A DNA stretch of 64,000 nt, from contig CALKUH010000022.1 in NCBI GenBank assembly GCA_937996795.1, forward strand, positions 178,587 through 242,586, in the 5' to 3' direction. The stretch comes from an uncultured Verrucomicrobiota bacterium. GTDB taxonomy: Bacteria > Verrucomicrobiota > Kiritimatiellia > CAIVKH01. This document shows positions 44,894 through 52,806 of the stretch, piece after piece (the stretch's first letter is position 1; each line of letters starts with the position of its first letter). The notes under the pieces are model-generated. The model saw only the letters and a program-made list of their open reading frames with translations. It searched no databases and was not told the origin of the DNA. Position numbers and translations under genes: made by a program.

Positions 44894-45003
44894 GCGCCGG
44901 ATGGTAGTAACGGCGCGGCGCGGGTCAAGCGGGGTGATGGAAGGCGCGAGGGCCGGGGCGCGTGTCGAGGGGATGAGGAGGAACCCCCTCGCCCTTCTTT
45001 AAC

Positions 45004-45032
45004 TTGCGCCCCCCGCCCCGCTCCTGCATATT
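45004..45032 (+). promoter_or_regulatory. Possible fusA promoter
   Basis: TTGCGC at 45004-45009, 17-base spacer, CATATT at 45027-45032. It is a weak match in a GC-rich gap, about 80 bases before the fusA start. Confidence 0.3.
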
Positions 45033-45112
45033 CCGCGGCCTTTGTAGCAGTGTGTCCGCCGCGCGGAGGGAGGCTCTTGGGAGCGTCCGCCGCGGGCTTT
45101 TTGAGGTACGTC

Positions 45113-47200
45113 ATGGCCAGAGCAGTCCCCCTGAAAAACGTTCGCAACATCGGCATCATGGCCCACATCGATGCCGGCAAGACCACCACGAGCGAGCGCA
45201 TCCTTTATTATTCCGGCAAGGTGCACAAAATCGGCGAGGTGCACGACGGCGCCACGCAGCTCGACTGGATGGTGCAGGAGCGGGAGCGCGGCATCACGAT
45301 CACCTCGGCGGCCACGTCGTTCACCTGGCGCGATCACCAGGTCTCCCTGATCGACACCCCGGGCCATGTGGACTTCACGGTCGAAGTCGAACGCTCGCTG
45401 CGCGTGCTGGACGGCGCGGTCGCGCTCTACTGCGCGGTCGGCGGCGTCGAACCCCAGTCGGAAACCGTCTGGCGCCAGTCTGAAAAATACGGCGTGCCGA
45501 AGATTGCCTTCGTCAACAAGATGGACCGCACCGGCGCGGAATTCTACCGCGTGCTGCAGGAAATGAAGGACCACCTCGAGGCCAATGCGGTCCCGCTGGT
45601 GATCCCGATCGGCGCCGAGGAAAATTTCCAGGGCGTTGTGGACCTCGTGAAAATGAAGGCGATCACGTTCGACGAGGCCACCCAGGGCCAGACGATGATC
45701 GAGAGCGAGATCCCGGCGGACCTCGCCGAGGACGCGCAGAAGTGGCGGCACAACCTGATTGAGAAGGCCGCCGAGCTCGACGACGCGCTGCTCGAGAAGT
45801 ACCTCGGCGGCGCCGAGCTCTCGAACGAGGAAGTGATGGCGGCGATCCGCAAGGCGACCATCGCCCGCCGCATCGTCCCGGTGTTCTGCGGGTCCTCCTT
45901 TAAGAACAAGGGCGTGCAGCTCATCCTGAACGCCGTGGTGGACTATCTCCCCTCCCCGCTCGACATCCCGCCCGTGATCTGCGCGCAGGAGAAGGAAGCC
46001 AACCAGCGCATGGCGGACGACAACGCCCCCTTCGCCGGCATGGCCTTCAAGATCATGTCCGACAAGCACATGGGCAAGCTGACGTACATCCGCATCTACT
46101 CCGGCACGCTCAAGCAGGGCGAGGCGGTGTACAACATCACGCGCGACCGCACGCAGCGCGTCGGCCGTCTGCTGCGCATGCACGCGAACAAGCAGGAGCC
46201 GCTCGAGCAGGCGTATGCGGGCGAAATCGTCGCGGTCGTCGGCTTCGGCGACACGAAGACGGGCGACACCGTCTGCAATGAAGATCACCCCATCCACCTG
46301 ATGGCGATCACGTTCCCGGCGCCGGTCGTGTCGATCAGCATCAAGCCGGAGAACCAGGCCGCCAACGAGAAGTTGAGCGAGGCGCTCTACCGCCTGGCGG
46401 ACGAAGACCCGACCTTTACCGTTGGCTTCGATCCCGAGACGTCCGAGACAATCATCTCGGGCATGGGCGAGTTGCACCTCGAAATCATCGTGGACCGCCT
46501 CAAGCGCGAGTTCGGCGTGGCCGCGTCCGTGGGCCGCCCCGAAGTGGCGTACCGCGAGACCTGCACCGCGACGGTCGAGCAGGAAGGCAAATACATCAAG
46601 CAGTCCGGCGGTCGCGGCCAATACGGCCACTGCCGGATCCGCCTGGAGCCGAACGCCAAGGGCGCGGGCTTCGAGTTCATCAACGAGATTGTCGGCGGTC
46701 GCATCCCGCAGAACTTCATTCCCTCTGTTGAAAAGGGTGTAATAAAGGCCATGCAGGCCGGCCCTTACGCGGGCTATCCGGTGGTCGATGTGAAGGTCGC
46801 GCTGTACGACGGCTCGTACCACGACGTCGACTCGAGCGACATCGCGTTCCAGGAAGCCGGCCGCATCGCGTTCAAGGAAGCCTTCCACAAGGCGGCCCCG
46901 CAGTTGCTGGAACCGGTCATGGACGTGGAGGTCGTGACGCCCGAGGAATTCATGGGCCCGGTCACCGGGACCATCGCGCAGCGCCGCGGCCGCATCGAGA
47001 CGATGGAAGCCAAAGGCAACCAGAAGGTCATCAGCGGATTCGTCCCGCTCTCCGAAATGTTCGGCTATGCGAACAACCTGCGCACCCTGACCCAGGGCCG
47101 CGCCGGCTTCAGCATGGAATTCGAGCACTACGAGGCCGTGCCCTTCGCGCTGGCCGAGGAAATCCGCAAGAAACGCCTCGAGCAGAACAAGGTCCGCTAA
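45113..47200 (+). CDS. fusA: Elongation factor G
   Basis: The product is 695 aa, usual for EF-G. It drives translocation of tRNA and mRNA on the ribosome. Domain I has the P-loop AHIDAGKTTT, switch I RGITITSAAT, DTPGHVDF and NKMD. Domains II-V follow with FKIMSDKHMGKLTYIRIYSG, MGELHLEIIVDRL, GGRGQYGHC and FGYANNLRTLTQGRA at the end. The gene stands alone, not in an str operon with rpsL, rpsG and tuf, so it may be a second copy or a rearranged locus. Confidence 0.96.
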   Translation: MARAVPLKNVRNIGIMAHIDAGKTTTSERILYYSGKVHKIGEVHDGATQLDWMVQERERGITITSAATSFTWRDHQVSLIDTPGHVDFTVEVERSLRVLDGAVALYCAVGGVEPQSETVWRQSEKYGVPKIAFVNKMDRTGAEFYRVLQEMKDHLEANAVPLVIPIGAEENFQGVVDLVKMKAITFDEATQGQTMIESEIPADLAEDAQKWRHNLIEKAAELDDALLEKYLGGAELSNEEVMAAIRKATIARRIVPVFCGSSFKNKGVQLILNAVVDYLPSPLDIPPVICAQEKEANQRMADDNAPFAGMAFKIMSDKHMGKLTYIRIYSGTLKQGEAVYNITRDRTQRVGRLLRMHANKQEPLEQAYAGEIVAVVGFGDTKTGDTVCNEDHPIHLMAITFPAPVVSISIKPENQAANEKLSEALYRLADEDPTFTVGFDPETSETIISGMGELHLEIIVDRLKREFGVAASVGRPEVAYRETCTATVEQEGKYIKQSGGRGQYGHCRIRLEPNAKGAGFEFINEIVGGRIPQNFIPSVEKGVIKAMQAGPYAGYPVVDVKVALYDGSYHDVDSSDIAFQEAGRIAFKEAFHKAAPQLLEPVMDVEVVTPEEFMGPVTGTIAQRRGRIETMEAKGNQKVISGFVPLSEMFGYANNLRTLTQGRAGFSMEFEHYEAVPFALAEEIRKKRLEQNKVR

Positions 47201-47221
47201 GCAGCCGCCGGACGATTTCCG

Positions 47222-47237
47222 CTGTAGACGCGCGCGG
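47222..47237. repeat. Partial left end of the CTGTAG palindromic element
   Basis: CTGTAGACGCGCGCGG matches the left end of the element at 58266 (CTGTAGACGCGG). It lies 21 bases after the fusA stop. Confidence 0.45.
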
Positions 47238-47247
47238 TGGGTGCGTT

Positions 47248-47904
47248 ATGCTTCACAGCATGACGACCGACCTCTCGCCCGTGGCTGTGCAGATCGCGGT
47301 GATCACCGTGGATGCCGCCGTGGGCGAGAAATTCATCTCCACCGTGTGCGGCGCCGACGGGAATACACTGACGGCGGATGGCGAAACCATCCAACTCCGC
47401 CTGCTCCTCTACCGTCCGAATCTTGAGGAGGAGATTGCCCGCGGGATCTCCGAGTGCGACGGCGTGGCGCTGCTGGTCGGGAACATCGACGCCCTTTCGC
47501 TGGAGAACCTGCGCGCCTCGTACCGCCTCCTGCCGAATGACTATGCGCTGCCCGCCGCCATCCTGATCCTGCGCGAGCAGGGCAAACTCGAATTCAAGAT
47601 GAGCTGCCCGACCTGCGGACAGAAACTCTGGGTGCGCGACGAGGACCGCGGGCGCAACGGACGCTGCCCGCACTGCAAAAAAACCTTCGTGCTGCCCGCC
47701 CAGACCGCGCACCTCAAGAGCGTCCTGATGACGCCGGAGACGATTCCGTTGATCACCGTCCTCGAGGGAAATGTCGGAAGCAACCGGGGTCCCATCGCCT
47801 CGCTCGCTGAACGCGCGCGCCGCCATGCCCAGGCCCTGAAAAGCGCCACGATGCGCGTCCAGCTCGCGGATGGCGCCGCCGATGCGCCGCCGTCCGGGGC
47901 GTAA
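47248..47904 (+). CDS. Zinc-ribbon protein of unknown function
   Basis: The product is 218 aa. Residues 15-110 look like a small alpha/beta domain (VQIAVITVDAAVGEKF, GVALLVGNIDALSL), followed by a zinc ribbon CPTCGQKLWVRDEDRGRNGR and CPHCKKTF (four Cys, about 121-143). The C-terminus is helical and charged. An in-frame ATG at 47260 is an alternative start. No family recognised. The gene follows fusA by 47 bases and may be read through from it. Confidence 0.72.
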   Translation: MLHSMTTDLSPVAVQIAVITVDAAVGEKFISTVCGADGNTLTADGETIQLRLLLYRPNLEEEIARGISECDGVALLVGNIDALSLENLRASYRLLPNDYALPAAILILREQGKLEFKMSCPTCGQKLWVRDEDRGRNGRCPHCKKTFVLPAQTAHLKSVLMTPETIPLITVLEGNVGSNRGPIASLAERARRHAQALKSATMRVQLADGAADAPPSGA

Positions 47905-47931
47905 CGCCCGACCGCACCGCGGCCTTGTTTG

Positions 47932-48082
47932 TTGAGCTTAAGGGAGCATTTGGACAGGATGAACGGGATATACAGGATTGCAGGGGACCCGTTGTGTCGC
48001 GCACAGACGTCTCGCGCTTGGTGAACGTCCGTTCCGACGCAACGCCATCCTGTTCATCCCGTTGATCCTGTCCGCCGATGCT
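47932..48082. repeat. Intergenic inverted-repeat element (ACAGGATGAACGGGAT type)
   Basis: The left arm GGACAGGATGAACGGGATAT and the right arm CATCCTGTTCATCCCGTTGA, then TCCTGTCC, are inverted. It starts 28 bases after the zinc-ribbon stop, between convergent genes. The same units occur at 50505-50650. Confidence 0.78.
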
Positions 48083-48104
48083 GAACGGCCGACTTTAGAT
48101 TGAA

Positions 48105-49289
48105 TCAGCGCCGTTCGGTGGTGACTTCAACGGCGAAGAGGCAGATGTCGTCCGCGACGGGTTGCTCGCCGACGAAATGCGTGATCGCGTCCATCACCGC
48201 ATCAAGCAGTTCGCGCGCGCTCCGGTACACGTTGGCGCGGATCACTTTTTCGAGCCGGGCGAGGCCGAATTCCTCACCGTCCGCGTTGGCCGCCTCATAC
48301 ACGCCGTCGGTGAAGAACACAAACGAGTCGCCGCCCGACAGCCGGACCGTGCCGCCGCCGTATTCCTCGCCCGGGACGAGGCCGAGCGCGGCGCCCTGCG
48401 GCTTGGGCATTTCCAAGCGGCTGACGCGGCCCAGCGAGCGGTGCAGGTGGAACGGCGGCGGATGGCCCGCGACGGAATACGTCGCGATGCGCGAGGTGGT
48501 GTCCGCGACGAAATACGCGGCCGAGGCGAAAAAGGGCTGCGGCAGCGTCTTGAGCATCGCGCAGAATTCGTTGTTCAGTTCGCGCAGGAAATGCGGCGCG
48601 TTGCGTCCGCGGCGCGATTGCTCCGCGATCAACGTGCGCAGGATCGCCACGATCAACGCGCTGCGCGTGCCATGCCCCATCACATCGCCGATAAACACGC
48701 CCGCGGTGTCCGTCGCCAGCGGCGTGACGTCAAAAAAGTCGCCGCCCATCGCGAGGGCCGGCTGGTAGCGGTGGTGGAATTCCAGGCGCAGGCGTCCCTC
48801 GAGGTGGACCTCGGGGATTTCCGGGTACGGGCGGTTGAGAAAGGCCTGCTGGAACTCGGTCGCCAGCTCCAGATCGCGTGTCACGTCGGAGGAAAGCGTC
48901 GAGTGCTGGCGCTCGATGTCCTGCTTCAACTTGGTCAGCCACGACGCCAGCTCGCGCTGGACCTTCGTGGTGCGCCCGCCCGCCCCACCCCGCCCGAACG
49001 CGGTGCGAAGCGCCCACACGCCGGCTTCGGCGGATTCCGTCATCGGCCCGAACACGAAACGCGCCGCCAGCATCTGAGCCAGCAGCGCGAGCCCGATGCC
49101 CGCGGCGATGCAGACGACCAGCCCGATGCCCGGCACGAGCAGGGCGCTCAGCGGAAGAGCGGCGGCCGGGTCCGCGGGGCGGCGCTCGATGAAGGACAGG
49201 ATCGAGAAGGCCAGTCCGATGAGAATGACCGGAAGCGTGATGAGAAGAAACGTCCAGAGCTGAAATCGCTTTTGTAACTGGTCGATCAT
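48105..49289 (-). CDS. Membrane-bound SpoIIE/RsbU-type PP2C phosphatase
   Basis: A 394-aa protein. Two spans (about 12-33 and 47-72) precede a coiled-coil linker with SWLTKLKQDIERQHSTLSS (about 112-135). The PP2C-SpoIIE domain (about 165-390) has GGDFFDV, FIGDVMGHG, YFVADTT and FFTDGVYEAAN, with metal-binding Asp residues. Such phosphatases dephosphorylate anti-anti-sigma factors in partner-switching control of stress responses. No anti-sigma gene is adjacent. It starts four bases inside the cysteine desulfurase gene end, so the two are co-translated. Confidence 0.9.
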   Translation of the reverse strand: MIDQLQKRFQLWTFLLITLPVILIGLAFSILSFIERRPADPAAALPLSALLVPGIGLVVCIAAGIGLALLAQMLAARFVFGPMTESAEAGVWALRTAFGRGGAGGRTTKVQRELASWLTKLKQDIERQHSTLSSDVTRDLELATEFQQAFLNRPYPEIPEVHLEGRLRLEFHHRYQPALAMGGDFFDVTPLATDTAGVFIGDVMGHGTRSALIVAILRTLIAEQSRRGRNAPHFLRELNNEFCAMLKTLPQPFFASAAYFVADTTSRIATYSVAGHPPPFHLHRSLGRVSRLEMPKPQGAALGLVPGEEYGGGTVRLSGGDSFVFFTDGVYEAANADGEEFGLARLEKVIRANVYRSARELLDAVMDAITHFVGEQPVADDICLFAVEVTTERR

Positions 49290-50449
49290 GTGCGAGGCGA
49301 GGTTCGCGAGTCGCGGCTCCGCGCGCGCAGGTCCTTTACACCATTGATGATGAGCGTCTCAAGTCGAATTGAATCCTCCAGCGTATTGAAGCGCCCCCAA
49401 CTGACACGCAGCGCGGCGGGCCGCGGCGCGGCGCCCCACCCCATCTCGCGCAACACATGCGACGGCTCCGCCGATCCGGATGCGCACGCGCTGCCCGACG
49501 AGCAGCAGGCGCCATCCATGTCGAGTCGCGCCAGCAGCACGTCCGTGTCCACGCCGTGCACAAGGAACATCGTGGTGTTGGGCAGGCGTTCCACTCCGCG
49601 CGCCGCCACCCGCACGTCAGGGAGCGCCGCGCACACGCCGGTTTCCACGCGATCGCGCAGTGCGCGTGCATGGGCGGCGTCCTCCGCGAGTCGCCGTTGC
49701 GCAAGCGCCGCCGCCGCGCCGAACCCTGCGAGCGCCGGCACGTTCTCCGTCCCGGCGCGCAGGCCCTGTTCCTGTCCCCCGCCCCGCAGGAGCGCCGCAG
49801 GTTTTCGTCCGGCGCCGGCGACCAGGGCGCCCGCGCCCTTCGGGCCGTGCATCTTGTGCGCGCAACACGACAGGAGATCGACACCCCACGCGCGACTGGA
49901 TACGGGCACGCGCCCCACCGACTGCACGGCGTCGGTGTGAACAAGAATCCCGCGCGCGCGGGCCAGCGCCGCCACATCCGCAATCGGATGCAGCGCGCCG
50001 GTCTCGTTGTTGGCCGACATCACGCTGACCAGCGCCGTATCATCCGTGAGCGCCGCGCGCAGCGCGTCCAGATCGAGACGTCCCTCCCGATCGACCGGGA
50101 TGCGCGTCACCCGGTGGCCCTCCTGCTCCAGCGCGCGCAAGGGTTCCAGGATCGCCGCGTGCTCGACCGCGCTGCACACCCAATGGCGTCGCTCCGGGCG
50201 CCATGCCCGCGCGGTGGCGATGGCCATCGCGTTGGCCTCCGTTCCGCCGGAGGTAAAATAGACATGCCCGGGCTCCGCCTCCACCAGCGCCGCCACCTGC
50301 TCCCGCGCCCGTGTGAGCGCCAGCGAAGCCGTGCGGGCCGGCGTGTACGGCGATGACGGGTTGTGAAAGTGCGTCTCAAAATACGGTCGCATCGCGGCCC
50401 AAACCTCCGGGTCCAGCGGGGACGTCGCATTGTGGTCCGCGTAAATCAT
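49286..50449 (-). CDS. Cysteine desulfurase (NifS/IscS family)
   Basis: A 387-aa PLP enzyme that removes sulfur from Cys for Fe-S clusters or thiolated tRNA. It begins MIYADHNATSPLDPEV and contains TSGGTEANAMAI, CSAVEHAAIL, DAVQSVGR, and the PLP Lys in CAHKMHGPKGAG. The mobile catalytic-Cys loop is DGACCSSGSACASGSAEPSHV, of the shorter NifS/group I type. It lies just downstream of mnmG on the same strand. Because IscS-type enzymes feed the 2-thio group of the same wobble uridines that MnmEG modify, a link to tRNA modification is reasonable. Confidence 0.94.
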   Translation of the reverse strand: MIYADHNATSPLDPEVWAAMRPYFETHFHNPSSPYTPARTASLALTRAREQVAALVEAEPGHVYFTSGGTEANAMAIATARAWRPERRHWVCSAVEHAAILEPLRALEQEGHRVTRIPVDREGRLDLDALRAALTDDTALVSVMSANNETGALHPIADVAALARARGILVHTDAVQSVGRVPVSSRAWGVDLLSCCAHKMHGPKGAGALVAGAGRKPAALLRGGGQEQGLRAGTENVPALAGFGAAAALAQRRLAEDAAHARALRDRVETGVCAALPDVRVAARGVERLPNTTMFLVHGVDTDVLLARLDMDGACCSSGSACASGSAEPSHVLREMGWGAAPRPAALRVSWGRFNTLEDSIRLETLIINGVKDLRARSRDSRTSPRT

Positions 50450-50504
50450 CGGGCGTTACTCTATCGGGCCGGCGCGCGCTTGCCCATATCAGCCTCTAAC
50501 CAGC

Positions 50505-50650
50505 AGTTAAGAATCGGCGGACGGGATCAACGGGATGTACGGGATGGGATGGTGTCGGAAGATGCGTTCTCCCTGTGAGTGAAGTATATGCACGATACAA
50601 CCGGCTTCCCTTCAATCCCGTATATCCCGTCAATCCTGTCCCAAAGATCC
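50505..50650. repeat. Intergenic inverted-repeat element (CGGGATCAACGGGATGTA type)
   Basis: The left arm GGACGGGATCAACGGGATGT and the right arm ATATCCCGTCAATCCTGTCC are inverted around about 75 bp. It matches 47932-48082 and ends nine bases before the mnmG stop codon. Confidence 0.78.
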
Positions 50651-50658
50651 TTTGGAGA

Positions 50659-52635
50659 TCAGTGTCTGCGCGACGCGCGCTCCACCCAGACCGAGAGGAT
50701 GGCCACGTCGGCGGGATTTACGCCGCGGATGCGCGACGCCTGGCCCAGAGTTTCGGGTTTGTGCAGCGACAGCTTCTCGCGTGCTTCGATGCGAAGGGCT
50801 TGAATGGCGCGATAGTCGATGTCGGCCGGGATCCGCACGGATTCCAGCCGCCGCGCCTGCTCGATTTTGGCCGCTTCTCGCGCGATGTACCCCTCGTATT
50901 TGGCCAGGATCTCGAGCTGCTCCGCCGCCTCCGGCGAAAGCGTCCCCTCCGGCGCAACGTCCGCATACCGTCGATCGGGCCGTTTCAACACCTGCCAGCG
51001 CGATGCGCCGTCCATAAACGTGCGCCCCAACCGCTCGCGCTCCTCCTCAATCTCCCGGCGAAGCCGGGCCACGGCATCCAACTCCTCGCGACTCACAATT
51101 CCTAAAGAGCGGGCCGTTTGCTCCATCCGTAGCGCCGCATTATCCTGCCGGAGCACCAGTCGGAACTCCGCACGCGATGTAAACATGCGGTACGGCTCGT
51201 CCACCCCCTTGGTGACCAGGTCGTCAATCATGACCCCGAGGTATGAATCGGTCCGGCTGAACACCACCGGCGTCTCGCCCCTCGCCTTGCGCGCCGCGTT
51301 CACGCCCGCTACAAACCCCTGCCCGCCTGCTTCCTCATAGCCCGTCGTCCCATTGATCTGCCCCGCAAGGAAGAGCCCCTCCACCACTTTTGATTCCAGC
51401 GTCGCGCTCAATTGGGTCGGATCGCAATAGTCGTATTCGATTGCGTAGCCGGGCTTTGTGAAAACCGCGCGCTCCATTCCGGTTATTGATCTAATCATTT
51501 CCAGTTGAACATCTTCCGGAAGGCTGTTCGATGTTCCGTTGGGATAGATCTCAAGCGAGTTCCGCCCCTCGGGCTCTATGAAGATGTGGTGCGCGTCGTG
51601 GTGCCCGAACTTCACGATCTTGTCTTCGATGGATGGGCAGTAGCGAACCCCCGTCCCCTCGATCATGCCGCCATACATGGCGCTATCGCCCAAATGCCGG
51701 CGGATGATGTCGTGCGTCCGTTCGTTCGTGTGTGTGAGCCAGCACGTCATCTGCCCCCACCCCGGCGACCACGGGCGAAGCGGATCGTCGGATTGTTCCA
51801 CGTGGAACAGCGGGGAATTTCGGATTTCGGATTTCGGATTTCGGATTTGCAGACCATCGCGCCCGAAGGGCGCACAATCCACAATTCGCAATCCACCATC
51901 CGCAATTCCTCCCTGTTCCACGTGGAACATTTCGCGCCACTCGCGGCGGGCGGCCCGCGAAAGGAATGGCGGCGGGTTGTCGCCGTGTTGGATCTCCATT
52001 CGGTCGTAGTCCAGGCTGTCTTTATGCAGGCGCGGCGGTGTTCCGGTCTTGAGGCGACCCATGCGCAGGCCCAGCGCCTTGATGGAGTCGCTGAGTGCAT
52101 AGGCGGCCTTTTCGCCGATGCGGCCGCCGGCCCAGTTGGTTTTTCCGACGTGGATTTTGCCGGACAGGAAGGTTCCGGTGGCCAGCACGACGGTTTTGGC
52201 CTCCATGGGCGTCCCGTCCTCCAGCAGGATTCCTGTGACACGTCCGGATTGGACGCGGAGTGCGCCTGCGGCGGCTTCAACGACGTTTAGTTCGCTGGTT
52301 TGCTGGATGACGGCTTGGACGCGGCGTGGAAACCATTCCTTGTCGCATTGCAGCCGCGTGGCTTGTACGGCGGGGCCTTTTCGGAGGTTCAGGGTGCGGA
52401 ACTGGATGCCGGTATAGTCGGCATTTCTCGCCATTTCTCCGCCCAGAGCATCGACTTCCGCCACAATGTGGGACTTTCCGATGCCGCCAATCGACGGATT
52501 GCAGGACATTCGTCCAATGGCGTTCCGATCCATGCATACCATGGCCGTCCGGCAACCCATGCGGGCCGCCGCCAGGGCCGCTTCATAGCCAGCGTGTCCA
52601 CCGCCAATCACAATGACGTCGTAGGTCTGATGCAT
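50659..52635 (-). CDS. mnmG: tRNA uridine 5-carboxymethylaminomethyl modification enzyme, with an in-frame insertion
   Basis: A 658-aa FAD protein (GidA) that acts with MnmE on wobble U34 of tRNAs. The Rossmann start VIVIGGGHAGYEAALAAARMG is clear, followed by NPSIGGIGKSH, HGDNPPPF, THTNERTHDIIR, GQINGTTGYEEAGGQG and the C-terminal SIRGVNPADVAILSVW-like helical domain. E. coli MnmG is 629 aa. Here about 48 residues (near 234-281) are added between HGDNPPPF and CWLTHTNE. That stretch is encoded by a text-like repeat flanked by two parS-like palindromes (51794-51929) and lies in a loop of the FAD domain. ATG at 52635. Confidence 0.95.
   Translation of the reverse strand: MHQTYDVIVIGGGHAGYEAALAAARMGCRTAMVCMDRNAIGRMSCNPSIGGIGKSHIVAEVDALGGEMARNADYTGIQFRTLNLRKGPAVQATRLQCDKEWFPRRVQAVIQQTSELNVVEAAAGALRVQSGRVTGILLEDGTPMEAKTVVLATGTFLSGKIHVGKTNWAGGRIGEKAAYALSDSIKALGLRMGRLKTGTPPRLHKDSLDYDRMEIQHGDNPPPFLSRAARREWREMFHVEQGGIADGGLRIVDCAPFGRDGLQIRNPKSEIRNSPLFHVEQSDDPLRPWSPGWGQMTCWLTHTNERTHDIIRRHLGDSAMYGGMIEGTGVRYCPSIEDKIVKFGHHDAHHIFIEPEGRNSLEIYPNGTSNSLPEDVQLEMIRSITGMERAVFTKPGYAIEYDYCDPTQLSATLESKVVEGLFLAGQINGTTGYEEAGGQGFVAGVNAARKARGETPVVFSRTDSYLGVMIDDLVTKGVDEPYRMFTSRAEFRLVLRQDNAALRMEQTARSLGIVSREELDAVARLRREIEEERERLGRTFMDGASRWQVLKRPDRRYADVAPEGTLSPEAAEQLEILAKYEGYIAREAAKIEQARRLESVRIPADIDYRAIQALRIEAREKLSLHKPETLGQASRIRGVNPADVAILSVWVERASRRH
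51794..51809. promoter_or_regulatory. parS-like palindrome 1 (inside mnmG)
   Basis: TGTTCCACGTGGAACA, a perfect 16-bp palindrome with the CACGTG core. It matches the centromere-like parS sites bound by ParB in Pseudomonas and is close to the general TGTTTCACGTGAAACA. It encodes FHVEQ in mnmG. Confidence 0.62.
51810..51913. repeat. In-frame text-like repeat between the two palindromes
   Basis: Tandem CGGATTT units (TTCGGATTTCGGATTTCGG) are followed by CACAATCCACAATTCGCAAT and CCACCATCCGCAATTCC, another member of the dispersed repeat class. It stays in frame with mnmG. Confidence 0.8.
51914..51929. promoter_or_regulatory. parS-like palindrome 2 (inside mnmG)
   Basis: A second perfect copy of TGTTCCACGTGGAACA, 120 bp from the first, centre to centre. 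It encodes FHVEQ again, directly after Met in the protein. Confidence 0.62.
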
Positions 52636-52639
52636 GGGG

Positions 52640-52795
52640 AATCTCACCGCGAATTGACGCGAATTTGCGCGAATTGCAACTGATTTCTGATTGGACAGCG
52701 TCGGCGTGTGTCAATCGGGTGGTGGTGCGGATTCTCGGCCATGGTGATCGTCATTTGCGAAAATTCGCGTCAATTCGCGGTCGTAAACTCCGCCG
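52640..52795. repeat. Intergenic inverted-repeat element (CGCGAATTGACGCGAATT type)
   Basis: The left arm CACCGCGAATTGACGCGAAT and the right arm ATTCGCGTCAATTCGCGG are inverted around about 75 bp. It fills the gap between the mnmE stop and the mnmG start. Confidence 0.78.
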
Positions 52796-52806
52796 GCCTT
52801 CGCGGT

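Noticed and set aside
44999..47128. A 709-codon open frame antisense to fusA
   Set aside because: The sense strand is a complete EF-G; the antisense frame lacks motifs or a start signal.
51810..51913. CRISPR array (tandem CGGATTT units)
   Set aside because: Units are 7-8 bp with no spacers, and the stretch is read in frame within mnmG.
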